From Strongylocentrotus droebachiensis (taxonomy: Eukaryota > Echinodermata > Echinoidea > Camarodonta > Strongylocentrotidae), in the NCBI GenBank assembly GCA_035222895.1, contig JAVYIG010006576.1:1-64000 (forward strand): a stretch of DNA of 64,000 bases, given 5' to 3'. The notes beneath the pieces are model-generated. The model was not told the origin of the DNA. It saw only the letters and a program-made list of their open reading frames with translations, and searched no databases. Positions 1-10,600 of the stretch are shown here, one piece after another. The translations under genes were made by a program, and so were the position numbers. The first letter of the stretch is position 1. The number at the start of each line of letters is the position of its first letter.

Positions 1-570
1 ATTTAATTCAACTCAATTATTCCTCAATAATTACATACATGTACAAATTGAAGTTCTGTACTTACGTTCTGGCGTCCTGGTGTTTATTTTGCATGGCCTT
101 CAGCGCTGTTCAAATTGTCTTTTATTTGCAGTCTAAATTTAAGTACTTTAGATACTTCTCGTTGCAATTACAAAACTGTGTACACTATCAAACTACCTGT
201 TTGTTCTTCAGTTTATTCAAATTTGTGACGAGACAACAACTCCGTCTTATGTCACAGTCCTCTCAGCCCGGTTCCTACGGTTTCCCTATCCAATATATTG
301 TGCATACGTGATTGGTGAAATGAGATCTCTGAATCGGGAGAAAACCGATCCTAAATCGCCAGGCGCGTCGTGGCTAGAGTTCGTTTTTCGCCGAGTTCGT
401 TGACAAGCTGCTTTCAAAACTTCTGAATGAAACTACATGGTAGTGGTATAGGGTAACCAAGAACGCTGTTGAGCAGCGACGTGCTGGGAACGTGGGAACG
501 ACCTCCCTGGAGTATTGCACTAGAGTATCTGGAGTCAGCCCAATCATGGACCCTAATTTAAGAACCACAC
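1..570. other. no gene recognised
   Basis: Ordinary AT-rich sequence. A 90-codon frame at 39-311 and a 64-codon frame at 374-568 show no family resemblance and are treated as chance. Confidence 0.5.
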
Positions 571-573
571 CCC

Positions 574-775
574 CCCCCCCACCCCCGCAAGATCTCTCTT
601 GGTCGCTCTGTTATGTGTGTTGTGTGTGTGCGCGTGTGTGTGTGTTTCTCTCTCTCTCTCTCTTTTCTTCTTTCTCAACCAATCTATTTCTTTCTCTCTC
701 CCTTTCCCTCACATAACCTCTCTCGCTCTCTATCTCTCTCTCTCCCTCTCTCTATCTCTCCTCCTCTCTCTTTTC
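574..775. repeat. C-run, (GT)n and (CT)n microsatellites
   Basis: A C-rich run at 571-588, a GT tract at about 612-648 and CT tracts from 645 to 775. Confidence 0.9.
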
Positions 776-818
776 ACGTAGGCAATCCATAATTTCTCAA
801 ACTTCTCGTAAAGTCTTT

Positions 819-1480
819 ATGCTGGTTGTTTCCATCATATCATTACATTCTGGTAGTAATTCCTTTTTTATTTTGACACGTGCCCCTTTTTTCTTTCTAA
901 TAAGTGCCACGTTTTTTGTTGATAAGTGCCCTTTTCGATTCTCACAAGTGCCCCTATTCATCTCCGGTGAGTGCCCCTTTTCAGGTTCAAGAAGTGCCCC
1001 TTACCACCTCTGATAAGTGCCCCATCACCCTTTATAATTGCCTCTTTTCAACTCTGAAAAGTGCCCCTTTAATTTTGACACGTGCCCCTTTTTCTTTCTA
1101 ATGAGAACCCCTTCCCTTTATATTAAATGCCACTATTCACTTCTGATAGGTGCCCTTTTCAATCAACAGATGCCCTATTTCCATTCTCACAAGTGCCTTT
1201 TTTTTCGTCTCTGTTGAGTGTCCCATTTCATGTGCGAAAAGCTTATTCAGTATCTTGTACCACGTAAAGATAGAACGAAATATATTGATGTCATCCCTGG
1301 TAGTGATATCACAATCGTGACGATGTAGGGGGTATATAAATATGTCTAAACACGTTGTATGCTAGTTTCCCAGTTTGTATGTGCTGCCATTTTTTGTTGG
1401 ATAAGTGAGTGCCCTTTATCCACTTCTAACTCGTGTTTTTAGGCCTTCTTTCTTCCCCTTTTCCTTTCCTTTTCTTTCCT
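819..1480. repeat. GTGCCCCTTTT-rich repeat element, copy A
   Basis: Degenerate units of about 25 bp (TGATAAGTGCCCCTTTTC...) run from 860 to 1230, followed by TACCACGTAAAGA and CATCCCTGGTAGTG...CGACGATGTAGGGG. The same order of landmarks occurs in copy B (3005-4060). The ending CCACTTCTAACTCGTGTTTT also recurs at about 1879. Confidence 0.75.
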
Positions 1481-1862
1481 TTCATGAGCAGCAATTCGAG
1501 TGGTGGTATTACACCAGTCATGAAACCGTGAGTTGGGTACAGTAACTTATACCCTGGGCCAATTTCAGACACAGTTTGTTTGAGAGCTAGAAGGATGCTA
1601 ACTCATATATCCTCTTACATTGATTTAAATGGCTTCTGGCTCTCAAAAGACGTTTAAAAACATGTAAGAACACAAGTGCTGAAAGCATACTTGAGATCCT
1701 CTATCAAGGAATATACCAAATCATCAGAAACTAGTCATAACAGCAAGAAATGGAATATCTTTCACGACGGATGCTACAGATATTGATCTTGGCGTTATTC
1801 TATGAAAAATACCATATCAGGAAACAGAAGCTGGCTAGCTGGACCAGGGCTTTGACCTGTAG

Positions 1863-2020
1863 GTGAGTGCCCTGTGTCCGCTTCTAACTCGTGTTTTGAG
1901 CCCTTCTTTCTTCCCTTGTCCTTGTCCTTTCCTTTCCTCTCCTTTTTTAAGAGGGGGGGGGGGCAGGGCCGTCGGACCCCCCAGTGTATCCTTCCCTGTC
2001 CCACGCCAATTCATGAACAC
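1863..2020. repeat. pyrimidine tract plus G-run repeat
   Basis: TTCTAACTCGTGTTTT, a CT-rich tract and a G-run, ending TGTCCCACGCCAATTC. The layout (CT tract, G-run, short terminal motif) recurs at 16590-16915 and 28810-29095. Confidence 0.6.
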
Positions 2021-2860
2021 AATTTTATTTATTTTCAGATATTACAGATAAAGCGTCTTTTGGAAGAAAAGAATGAACATGAAATGACTAAGTACTTTAT
2101 CATTATTATTATTACTATTATTGTTTTAAACGAATAAGGAAATGCATGAAAGAGTTGTTTTGCACTTGATGTAAATTCAGAATTAAACTTTTATATTGTA
2201 ATTTTGTATTTTGAATTTAGTATTTTGTACTTTTAGTGATATCTTTTGTATTTTTCATTTTCTTTAAATGTATATCAATGTTGTTCAGCAACTTCTTTAA
2301 GAATTATACTTTTGTATTGTATTTTGATTATTCTGAATGTGATGTATGATGTAAATTGCATGGTTTTTATTGTAATGTACTGCTTCAGGTATTGATAAAA
2401 TTAAACACCTTACACAAAAATATTTAAATAAAACTGACCATCGGTGTTGGAGCTCGGTTCAGCAGCTTTTTAACACTCTCAACACCAACCCCAACACCAA
2501 ACACCGTACTACTCGGACTCACCCAATGTGACTGTATTAGTTGTCTGGTGGCCAGTTGTTCTAGGAAGTAGTTGTCCGAGGAATTCGTTTGTCCGGTGGA
2601 TAATGGTCCGGTACTGGTGGTCCTGAGTGTATTTTCCCAATAATTATATACATGTACCTCGTTCAGCAGTCAAACACTTTTAGTATGTGTCCCATCGTAG
2701 AGGACGACATTTATTTTAAACAATGTTTCTAATTAAATATCTCCCGACCTGCTATATGAGTGGTTGCTTTTTCTTCCTTCTTTCATTACGATTTATAATG
2801 TTTTAAATTATTTTTTGGAAGATCACTCGGCATATTTATCATGATGTTCTAATCGTTTTC
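2021..2860. other. AT-rich stretch, no gene recognised
   Basis: T-rich with TTTTGTATTTTGAAT-like strings to 2400, then a G/T-rich stretch with repeated TTGTCCGG/GGTCCGG words at 2530-2630. A similar G/T-rich TTGTCC-bearing stretch occurs at 10100-10500. Confidence 0.5.
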
Positions 2861-3004
2861 ACTGGCGTACTGATAGGGGGGCTTGGGGGCAGTTGACCCC
2901 CAAATAAACTTCAAACGTGGTTTTTCTAATTTGATACCAGTGATCTAAATGTTGCTGAAATGACAAGATTTTCCGGGTTTTTTCTCTCACTTTTTCCCAT
3001 TATG

Positions 3005-4060
3005 CCAGAGGCGGCACTCCCGGTGGGGGAGGGGCACTGTGCTCCCTCAAATTTCCAGGTACCCCAAAAGCCCCTTTTAACAAAGGACAAGTGCCCCTTT
3101 TATTTTCTAAACTGTCCTTTTCCTCTCCGGTATTAAAGGCCGTCTTTTCAGGTGCAAACAATTCCCCTTGTCCCCTCAGATATTTTTGCCCTTCAGTTTT
3201 TACTTTGACTCGTGCTCGTTTTCCTGTTTAATAACACCTCTTTTTCCTTCATAATAAAGAACCCCCTTCCCTTTTTCTTAAATGCGACTTTTACCTCTGA
3301 TTCATGCCCCTTTTATTTTGACACGTGCCCCTTTTCATTTTTTATATCAGCCCCTCCCCTTTTAAAATGCCCCTTTTAACATCCGATAAATGCCCCTATT
3401 AAAATCCGATAGGTGTCTTCTTCCTTCAACAGATTCCCCATTTCCATTCTCACCAAAAGTGCCTTTAAAAAAAAATCTCTGTTGAGTGTCCCTTTTCAGG
3501 CGTATGGCAAAATGTGCCATTTTCACCTCTGATAATTGCCTATTTTTCCTTTCTCCATAACATCATGCACTCCTACTTCAAGGCGACTTAAAGCCCCCTT
3601 TTCTTTAATTTTCCTTGGAGCTCGCTCACTACGGTCGCTCGGATTTATAGTTTCTATAATTATGTTACTTATAAAAGAACTTTTCAGTCTTTCTTCATTG
3701 TGCTAAATATTTAGTCATAAGGGTTTTTTTTTTTTTTCTTCTTTTTAAGATGTAACTTTTCGCACTGGGACCTCACAAATCTTAATTGTTTTTGCTCGCT
3801 CTCTTCGCTCGCTCGAAAATGAATATTCAGACCATCACATCCAACTGCAAAGTATGTTGCTTAATTAAGCAGTATCACGTACCACGTAAAGAAAGAAACA
3901 GATATTGATATCATCCCTGGTAGTGTAATCACAATCACGACGATGTAGGGGTAGGCCTATATACCAATGTCTAAAAATGGTGTATGTTTTTTTTTTTAAT
4001 GTTTCCCTTTGTAGGTGCCCTTTTTCCAGACAGTGCCCTTTTTGTTGGTGCCCGCCCCCC
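3005..4060. repeat. GTGCCCCTTTT-rich repeat element, copy B
   Basis: It begins GAGGCGGCACTCCCGGTGG and contains the degenerate GTGCCCCTTT units at 3080-3560. After an insertion with TCGCTCGCTCG sequences (3610-3830) it continues with GTACCACGTAAAGA and CATCCCTGGTAGTG at 3880-3950, as in copy A. Confidence 0.72.
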
Positions 4061-5039
4061 TATTTTGGAAGACGCTCTGCTGCCCCTGCATTATGCTACT
4101 CGGTGGTGATGCTTTTACGCCACTGTACTGATCGTTTTACCTTCAATTTCGTTCTTAAGTAGCACAATCATTTGTCTTGTAAGTTCCCTCCCGCGTATAT
4201 ACTCTCTCTATCTGTATCTACCCTCATATGGCTTTCCATGTAAACATACCTTCAGATATTATTACAATATTAACTCAGATTGGCAGTTTATTCAATAAAA
4301 CACGAATTACAGTTAACGATTGTTTTTGATAATTTATTTGGCCATTTTGGAAAAAAACACTTTGGTAACAATCTGAACATTTCGAATGAATATCTAAAAC
4401 TTTGCCAAGAAAACTTAAAAAAAAAAAACTTAATTCTTACTGTTAAAGCTTCAAGTTTAAGCTTTTGTATACACTTCTGAACTGTTGTCTTCCCGTCACC
4501 CGTATTATTAAATCTAAAACACCTACATAAAACAATTATTCTTAACAATTTGTATATGTATAATTGTGATATTGCAGCCTATCTATACACTATGTAAATA
4601 GACATTCTTTTAATGTTTTATTGACAAGGTTATTGCAGTGATCAAAAATTGATTTACATGATGTTACAATGATCAGAAGCAGTTTCATTACTGGAATTTC
4701 AATTGTATACTGCATTTTTATAACTGTTTTTTATAAGCATCAATCGTATTTTCTTCTTCTTTCTTTTATTCATTTCCCCCCAGTCTCCTTTGTTTTCTCC
4801 TCCTTATGTTTGATTTTTTCTTTTCCTTTTTATTCCTTTTACCATATCAATTGATTTACTGAATGTATTAATTCGTATTTGCCTACTTTACATTGTAGTA
4901 TGTGCATGTTGCTGTTTTATTTGTAAGTTCAAGATGTGTTAGCCTTTAGCTGTGACTTTCAGTTGTTATCAATAAAACTTACCAAAAACCTTAACCTTAT
5001 CGAATAATAATACATCGTGCAAAAAACAAGTGGTATATT
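4061..5039. other. AT-rich stretch, no gene recognised
   Basis: No frame with family resemblance was seen. AATAAA hexamers occur near 4294 and 4970 but no gene can be tied to them. Confidence 0.5.
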
Positions 5040-5856
5040 GTTCAAAATGTTTATATAAACCATCAGTAGAAAATAATGAAGCATATACCAAATGAAAGGA
5101 AATTTAATACTCTACCAACATAACTTAATATCACCATTTGAAATTTTACGCTTGGAAAATCACATTCATTTAACCGTTAGAAGGTCTGATACGAAAATAG
5201 CAACAACAAAAAACAGAACAAGAGACTTTCTCAATTTCTTTCATTGGAGCAAAGCTGTGGAACAATTTACCCATAAATATAAGAGAAGAAAAAACAAGAT
5301 CATCATTTCGTAAAAATCTCACAATTAAACTCTTAAGCAGAGATGAATGATGAGGATAAAATAATATGATATTAAGTCAAAATAAATGTTCCTGCTTAAT
5401 AGTTGAGTGTGAATAAATATACTTTAATATGACTTTGCATACAGTTTTAGAAACTCGGAGAACCAATCCCGACTAGCACTCGTGCTAAATTTTGGTTCTC
5501 CCTTTTAACAACATTGTAAGTTTTTAAGTTTAAAATATCCTTTATTTGAATCACTTATACACTATTGAAACCTTGCGAATTTCAATTCCAGCCACAATTT
5601 TATGTATGTCTAAGGAATCCAACCAAATCTCTACGTTTTATTAAGTTATGGCTAATTTACAGGTTTGATATGACATGATATATGATTAATTTAATTTGTA
5701 CATATGGTTCAACTATGGATATTTTCTTTTTCTTTGTAACTCATGTACATGGATACGTATACGACGTCAACTGTTTAATTGTTGTTACTTTTGTTACAAA
5801 ATTGAATACATTTGTAACATTGTGTTATGTTGTTAATAAATTCAAATTCAAATTCA
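5040..5856 (+). mobile_element. 5'-truncated LINE with (AAATTC)n tail
   Basis: The end of a reverse-transcriptase frame is visible as SFIGAKLWNNLPINIREE followed by SSFRKNL, stopping at TGA 5348-5350; upstream of this the frame is shifted, so the copy is dead. The 3' UTR contains the paired hairpin at 5458-5500 and ends TTGTTAATAAATTCAAATTC in an (AAATTC)n tail. The same 3' end recurs at 38733-39105 and, inverted, at 19876-21503. Confidence 0.75.
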
Positions 5857-6180
5857 AGTAGCCATACAAATGCTTAAGTCTTATTTCACAATGAAAACAA
5901 CATATGAGAAACCATGAGGATAATTTAGCACGGATTTTAAAACTGCAACATAAATATAACAAATCGTTTTTATCATTTGATAAACGAACGTAAATACATC
6001 ATAATTCATTGTACATAATTTCCGCACTACCCAGTTGAGAATAACACTGGATACTTTAAAAAGAATGAGTTTCATATTTCTCACACATTATTATACAAAA
6101 TTGAAATTATGAGTTTTTATTTTATTAAAACACAATCTACCCCAAACCCTCTCCATTCCTTTCCTCCTATCTAACTCTTT
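5857..6180. other. AT-rich stretch between LINE and minisatellite
   Basis: Nothing recognised. TTTATT on the plus strand near 6115 could serve as a minus-strand AATAAA for ASNS if its 3' UTR runs through the minisatellite. Confidence 0.4.
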
Positions 6181-6184
6181 GGAC

Positions 6185-7243
6185 ACCCCCTCCCCCTCTT
6201 CCCTTCCCCTCCCTCTTCCCTTCCAGCCTCCCCTCCCCCTCTTCCCTTTCAGCCTCCCCTCCCCCTCTTCTCTCCCCCTCCCTCTTCCCTTCCAGCCTCC
6301 CCTCCCCCTCTTCCCTTCCAGCCTCCCCCCCTCTTTTCTTCCAGCCTCCCCTCTCCCTCTTCTCTTCCCCTCCCCTCCCCCTCTTCCCTTCCAGCCTCCC
6401 CTCCCCCTCTTCCCTTCCAGCCTCCCCTCCCTCTCTTCTCTTCCCCTCCCCTCCCCCTCTTCCCTTCCAGCCTCCCCTCCCCCCTCTTCCCTTCCAGCCT
6501 CCCCTCCCCCTCTTCTCTTCCCCTCCCCTCAGCCCTTCCCTTCCAGCCTCCCCTCCCCTCTTCTCTTCCCCTCCCCTCCCCCTCTTCCCTTCCAGCCTCC
6601 CCTCCCCCTCTTCTCTTCCCCTCCCCTCAGCCCTTCCCTTCCAGCCTCCCCTCCCCCTCTTCTCTTCCCCTCCCCTCCCCCTCTTCCCTTCCATCCTACC
6701 CTCCCCCTCTTCTCTTCCAGCCTCCCCTCCCTCTCTTCTCTTCCCCTCCCCTCCCCCTCTTCCCTTCCAGCCTCCCCTCCCCCTCTTCTCTTCCCCTCCC
6801 CTCCCCCTCTTCCCTTCCAGCCTCCCCTCCCCCTCTTCTCTTCCCCTCCCCTCCCCCTCTTCTCTTCCCCTCCCCTCCCCCTCTTCCCTTCCAGCCTCCC
6901 CTCCCCCTCTTCTCTTCCCCTCCCCTCCCCCTCTTCCCTTCCAGCCTCCCCTCCCCCCTCTTCCCTTCCAGCCTCCCCTCCCCCTCTTCTCTTCCCCTCC
7001 CCTCCCCCTCTTCCCTTCCAGCCTCCCCTCCCCCTCTTCTCTTCCCCTCCCCTCCCCCTCTTCCCTTCCAGCCTCCCCTCCCCCTCTTCTCTTCCAGCCT
7101 CCCCTCCCCCTCTTCTCTTCCAGCCTCCCCTCCCCCTCTTCCCTTCCAGCCTCCCCTCCCCCTCTTCTCTTCCAGCCTCCCCTCCCCCTCTTCCCTTCCA
7201 GCCTCCCCTCCCCCTCTTCTCTTCCCCTCTCCTCCCCTCCCTT
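6185..7243. repeat. CT/GA minisatellite just downstream of the ASNS stop codon
   Basis: More than 1 kb of tandem units built from CCCCTCCCCCTCTTCYCTTC with or without CAGCCTCC, giving 26-bp and about 50-bp higher-order units. The plus strand is almost pure pyrimidine. It begins 160 nt past the ASNS stop and may be transcribed as part of the 3' UTR, since no AATAAA was seen between. Confidence 0.9.
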
Positions 7244-7406
7244 CTACTTGTGTGGATAGGGAATGCTTTCTGGGACAGGTTTCTTTACAATATCGAAATG
7301 ATTTAAGTTGTTGACTTCGTTCCACCTCTGCTTAACCCGCTTATGCGTGAATGGTATGATTCTATAAAGAGGATACTATGTTAAAGCTGCCTCGCTGGAT
7401 GAACTC

Positions 7407-7679
7407 CTAAACGCTGCTACCATGAGTGCCTTTAAGGAAATCCGCAAGGCACAACTCGTGCCCTTTATGAGAATTGTGTGTACCATGTGCATAGTGCTTT
7501 AGAGCCCGACCAACTGGGTCTTTTGCATCCACCCAACGAGGCATCCACATGTATGGTGTCCATTCGGCCCTTCCAGGAAAGAACTCTTCAAAGACCGATC
7601 GATAGTAGTAGGACTCCTTTGTAGTTGGAGGATTGAAAGGGAACTTCGTTGGAGCCTCATTCAGCATGCTGTCTGTGAT
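7407..7679 (-). CDS. ASNS: ASNS exon 10 (C-terminus)
   Basis: A 273-nt terminal exon from acceptor TTTACAG| to TAG at 7409-7407. It encodes [16 protein letters not shown] and [12 protein letters not shown], matching human KFPFNTPKTKEGYYYR and YWMPKWINATDP. Beyond the usual end near LKHY it adds about 20 residues rich in His, Gly and Ser, a tail not seen in mammals. Confidence 0.93.
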   Translation of the reverse strand: MTDSMLNEAPTKFPFNPPTTKESYYYRSVFEEFFPGRAEWTPYMWMPRWVDAKDPVGRALKHYAHGTHNSHKGHELCLADFLKGTHGSSV

Positions 7680-10600
7680 CTGTAAATTTCATGGCAAAAT
7701 AGTTTTGACAAAGGATAGGATAAATGCTCGGCTCAGTTTTATTTAAAATTCTGAGAATGAACGCGAGCTTCAATTCTGCCACTATTTTTAGTTTGTACCA
7801 AATGTATATACCTTCGACTGGTCAAAGGGTACCATGCGAACGGCGCAATGTCAAAAAACGCCGCGCTATCAAAATGAAAAATTTCCAATAAATCATGTAC
7901 TGTACACAAGGCAGAATTGTCACTTTGCTGATATGTGAATGGTTAATTAGTAATCATTCAAAAGCCCTTTTAGATATGGATATTAAATTTCATGGAATTT
8001 TGCATCGAACTAAAAGGAGTACCACAACAACCCGGTCTTTTTAGGGTTAAACTGTAACGATTCCACTTAGATTAGATATAGCCCCAAACACAGGCATGAT
8101 TTTCTTCAGTATACATGTGCCATCATTGTAAATTTTAGGAGTAGATTGTTTTGTGTTGCATCAGTGCCTTCGTCTTGCAATCACCTTACTCACTGATATA
8201 CACTACATGCATACCAGAACTTAAACTTTTGAGTTTTTTTTTTTTTTTTTTTTTTAAAGAAAAAAAAAAACAGCGTCCCCGCCTGCTTCCTATTTGGGGG
8301 CCGCCTCCTATTTTTTTTTTTTTTTTTTTTGAAGAAAAAAAACATGAAAAGCACTGCTAAAATGTATTTCTGATTTTAAAAAAGAAAAAAAAAATTGTCG
8401 GCCGCCATCTTGAAAAATAGCCCGAATGTCAGGGAAAATGTACCGAGCGGCCATTTTGAAAGAAAAAAAAAGGGCCTCCTCCTTCCCATTTTTCGAAAAA
8501 ACAGGACGCCAAACATGTTTTTTTTTTAATTTGGCCTTATATAAAAAAATAAAAAAAACGATCCAACTGTACCGGTAGTTATTCTTTAAGCCACTGGAAC
8601 TGCGTAGAGTTCCGTAGTGTGGAAAGCTTTTACTGCTTTGTCGATCTGGCGTAGGGTAGCGTACTGTTGCGTAGGCATGTAGCGTAGTGTTGCGTAAAAA
8701 GGCGTACTTTCTGCGTCAAATTTCTACGCCGAAAGTACGCGAAAAAAATTAAACATGTTGAATTGTTTTCGTTCATCTTGCGTACCCCTTTCCGTCCCTC
8801 AGCATATAGTAACGTAGGCCAGCGTAGTTGGTACGCAACACTACGCAACTCTACGTATTGACCCCACTCTTAACTCTTGACATCAAGGTACGTGTAAAGA
8901 CACGAATGTATATATATCACAAACCCTTATTAATGGAAATAATTAATTAAGTAAACAAAATTTTGCCCATTGTTTCGGACCTTTTAGCTTTCATGGAAAT
9001 CACATCTGGACCGTCCAGGAAAATGTTTGAGAATCCCTGTTATGTAGGATCTCTATGAGTAGCGACCATCGTAACTGGTGTCTTATAACGCCGATGCCGG
9101 AAGTCAAATATATTATGGGGTATGAAACTCGAATCTTGGATCTTGAATCTTGATTCTTGTAATATACATAAACAAGCAGACACACAGGCAGAACACAGAA
9201 AAAAGGATTCAAAACCAGTGGTGAAAAAAGAGAAAATATGGCACCCAGTGCAAACGATGAAACTGCGCCATCTTCTCCACTCGAACCTGAACAAAACTGG
9301 ACAATCGAGAGATTTAAGCGCGACGAGTGGAAATTTTCTTTTGCATTTTAACCCTCAAAATAGATGTTTTGAATAGATGCAATGATATCATACCTGTTGT
9401 TGGAAGTGTTCCTTGAGAATAACATACAAGGACTTCTCAACGGGAGACACTCCATCAGCAAATCCTTCCTTGGTCCGCCACAATATCTCATCCGGAAGTA
9501 CAACGCCATCATCGAAGGACTTCCGGATCAAGAACTTTTCGATACCGTTGATTGGTCGGCGTAACGCTGGCGGAAGCGAGAGGTAGTAGGATGTGAATAG
9601 ATGGTCCAAAAATGGCACTCGGATCTCAAGGCTAGAATGCGCAAAGAAATACAAACAATTTATGGAGTTTCGTCGATAAAAATGAAACACAATCGTAAGG
9701 ACCTCCGAAAAATCATTTTTCAATACCCTACTGTTCTGCCTGTGGAAGTCATGTTCAGATTATGTTATATTGTAAGGCTCACATTTTTCGATGGCTATCA
9801 AAATGGCGTCAGGTTGACTTCCCGAGGTCTTTGCGATCGTGGTGTAACATGAATTATAATGGCAGTTGCCCGGGTTGGATACTGATACTGGTTGGGAGGA
9901 TGCCTGGGGTGTTTCACAAAACTTGCCATCAGTGACAAATGACAGTTTGTGTTATAAGCTACTGAAATCCTTGCTTCTGATTGGTTATCAGCAGATTTGT
10001 CGCTGATTTTGGTCATTTGTCATTGAAAAAAGGCTTTGTGAAACAGGTCCCTGGATGGTCAATGGCATGATTGTAAATATTATGGATAGGGTTTTGTAGT
10101 ATAGCTGTTCGACCGGCTGATCGTAGTCCGGTGCGTTTATAAATTGTCCATATGTAGAGAAGTTGCTTGCGATTTAATATCTGTACGGGTTGGAACGATC
10201 CTATAGGTAACTAGGTAATTAGCGGGGGACTGGTCCAGAAAGGCAACTGTCCTGTAGTTGTTGTTCGGATGGAAGGCCAAAGCGAAGTGGATAATAACTG
10301 TCCTGGTTAAAAAGTTATGTTGGTGGTAGTCGTCCGTTAGGCACCGTGTCCTTCATGGGTGTTAATTGTCAATGTGCATTTTTGGTTATCCGGGATTCAA
10401 ATCTCCTAGATAAGTAAAAGTTGTCATGCATATCAATTAGTTGTTCGATTAGTTGTGTCTGGGGGCAAGTGGCCGGGTTGTCGATTGTCCTGGTTTGAAA
10501 GATGTATTGTTTTTGGTATTTTCTGGGTCTTCAAAATGCTTTTGGATTACTTCTCCTGGAGGCAGATATGCAAGAAACTAATTTCCATGACTCCGTCTAG

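Noticed and set aside
39..311. 90-codon frame with hydrophobic start, possible secreted peptide
   Set aside because: No family resemblance, no splice or promoter context; length is within chance for AT-rich DNA.
860..3560. CRISPR-like array suggested by regularly spaced GTGCCCCTTTT units
   Set aside because: Units and spacers are degenerate and of variable length, and the context is an intron-rich eukaryotic genome.
6167..7325. Very long open frames (375 codons on plus, 175 and 209 on minus) rich in Pro/Leu/Ser or Gly/Arg/Glu
   Set aside because: They come from the stop-free CT/GA minisatellite; open frames exist on both strands and composition explains them.
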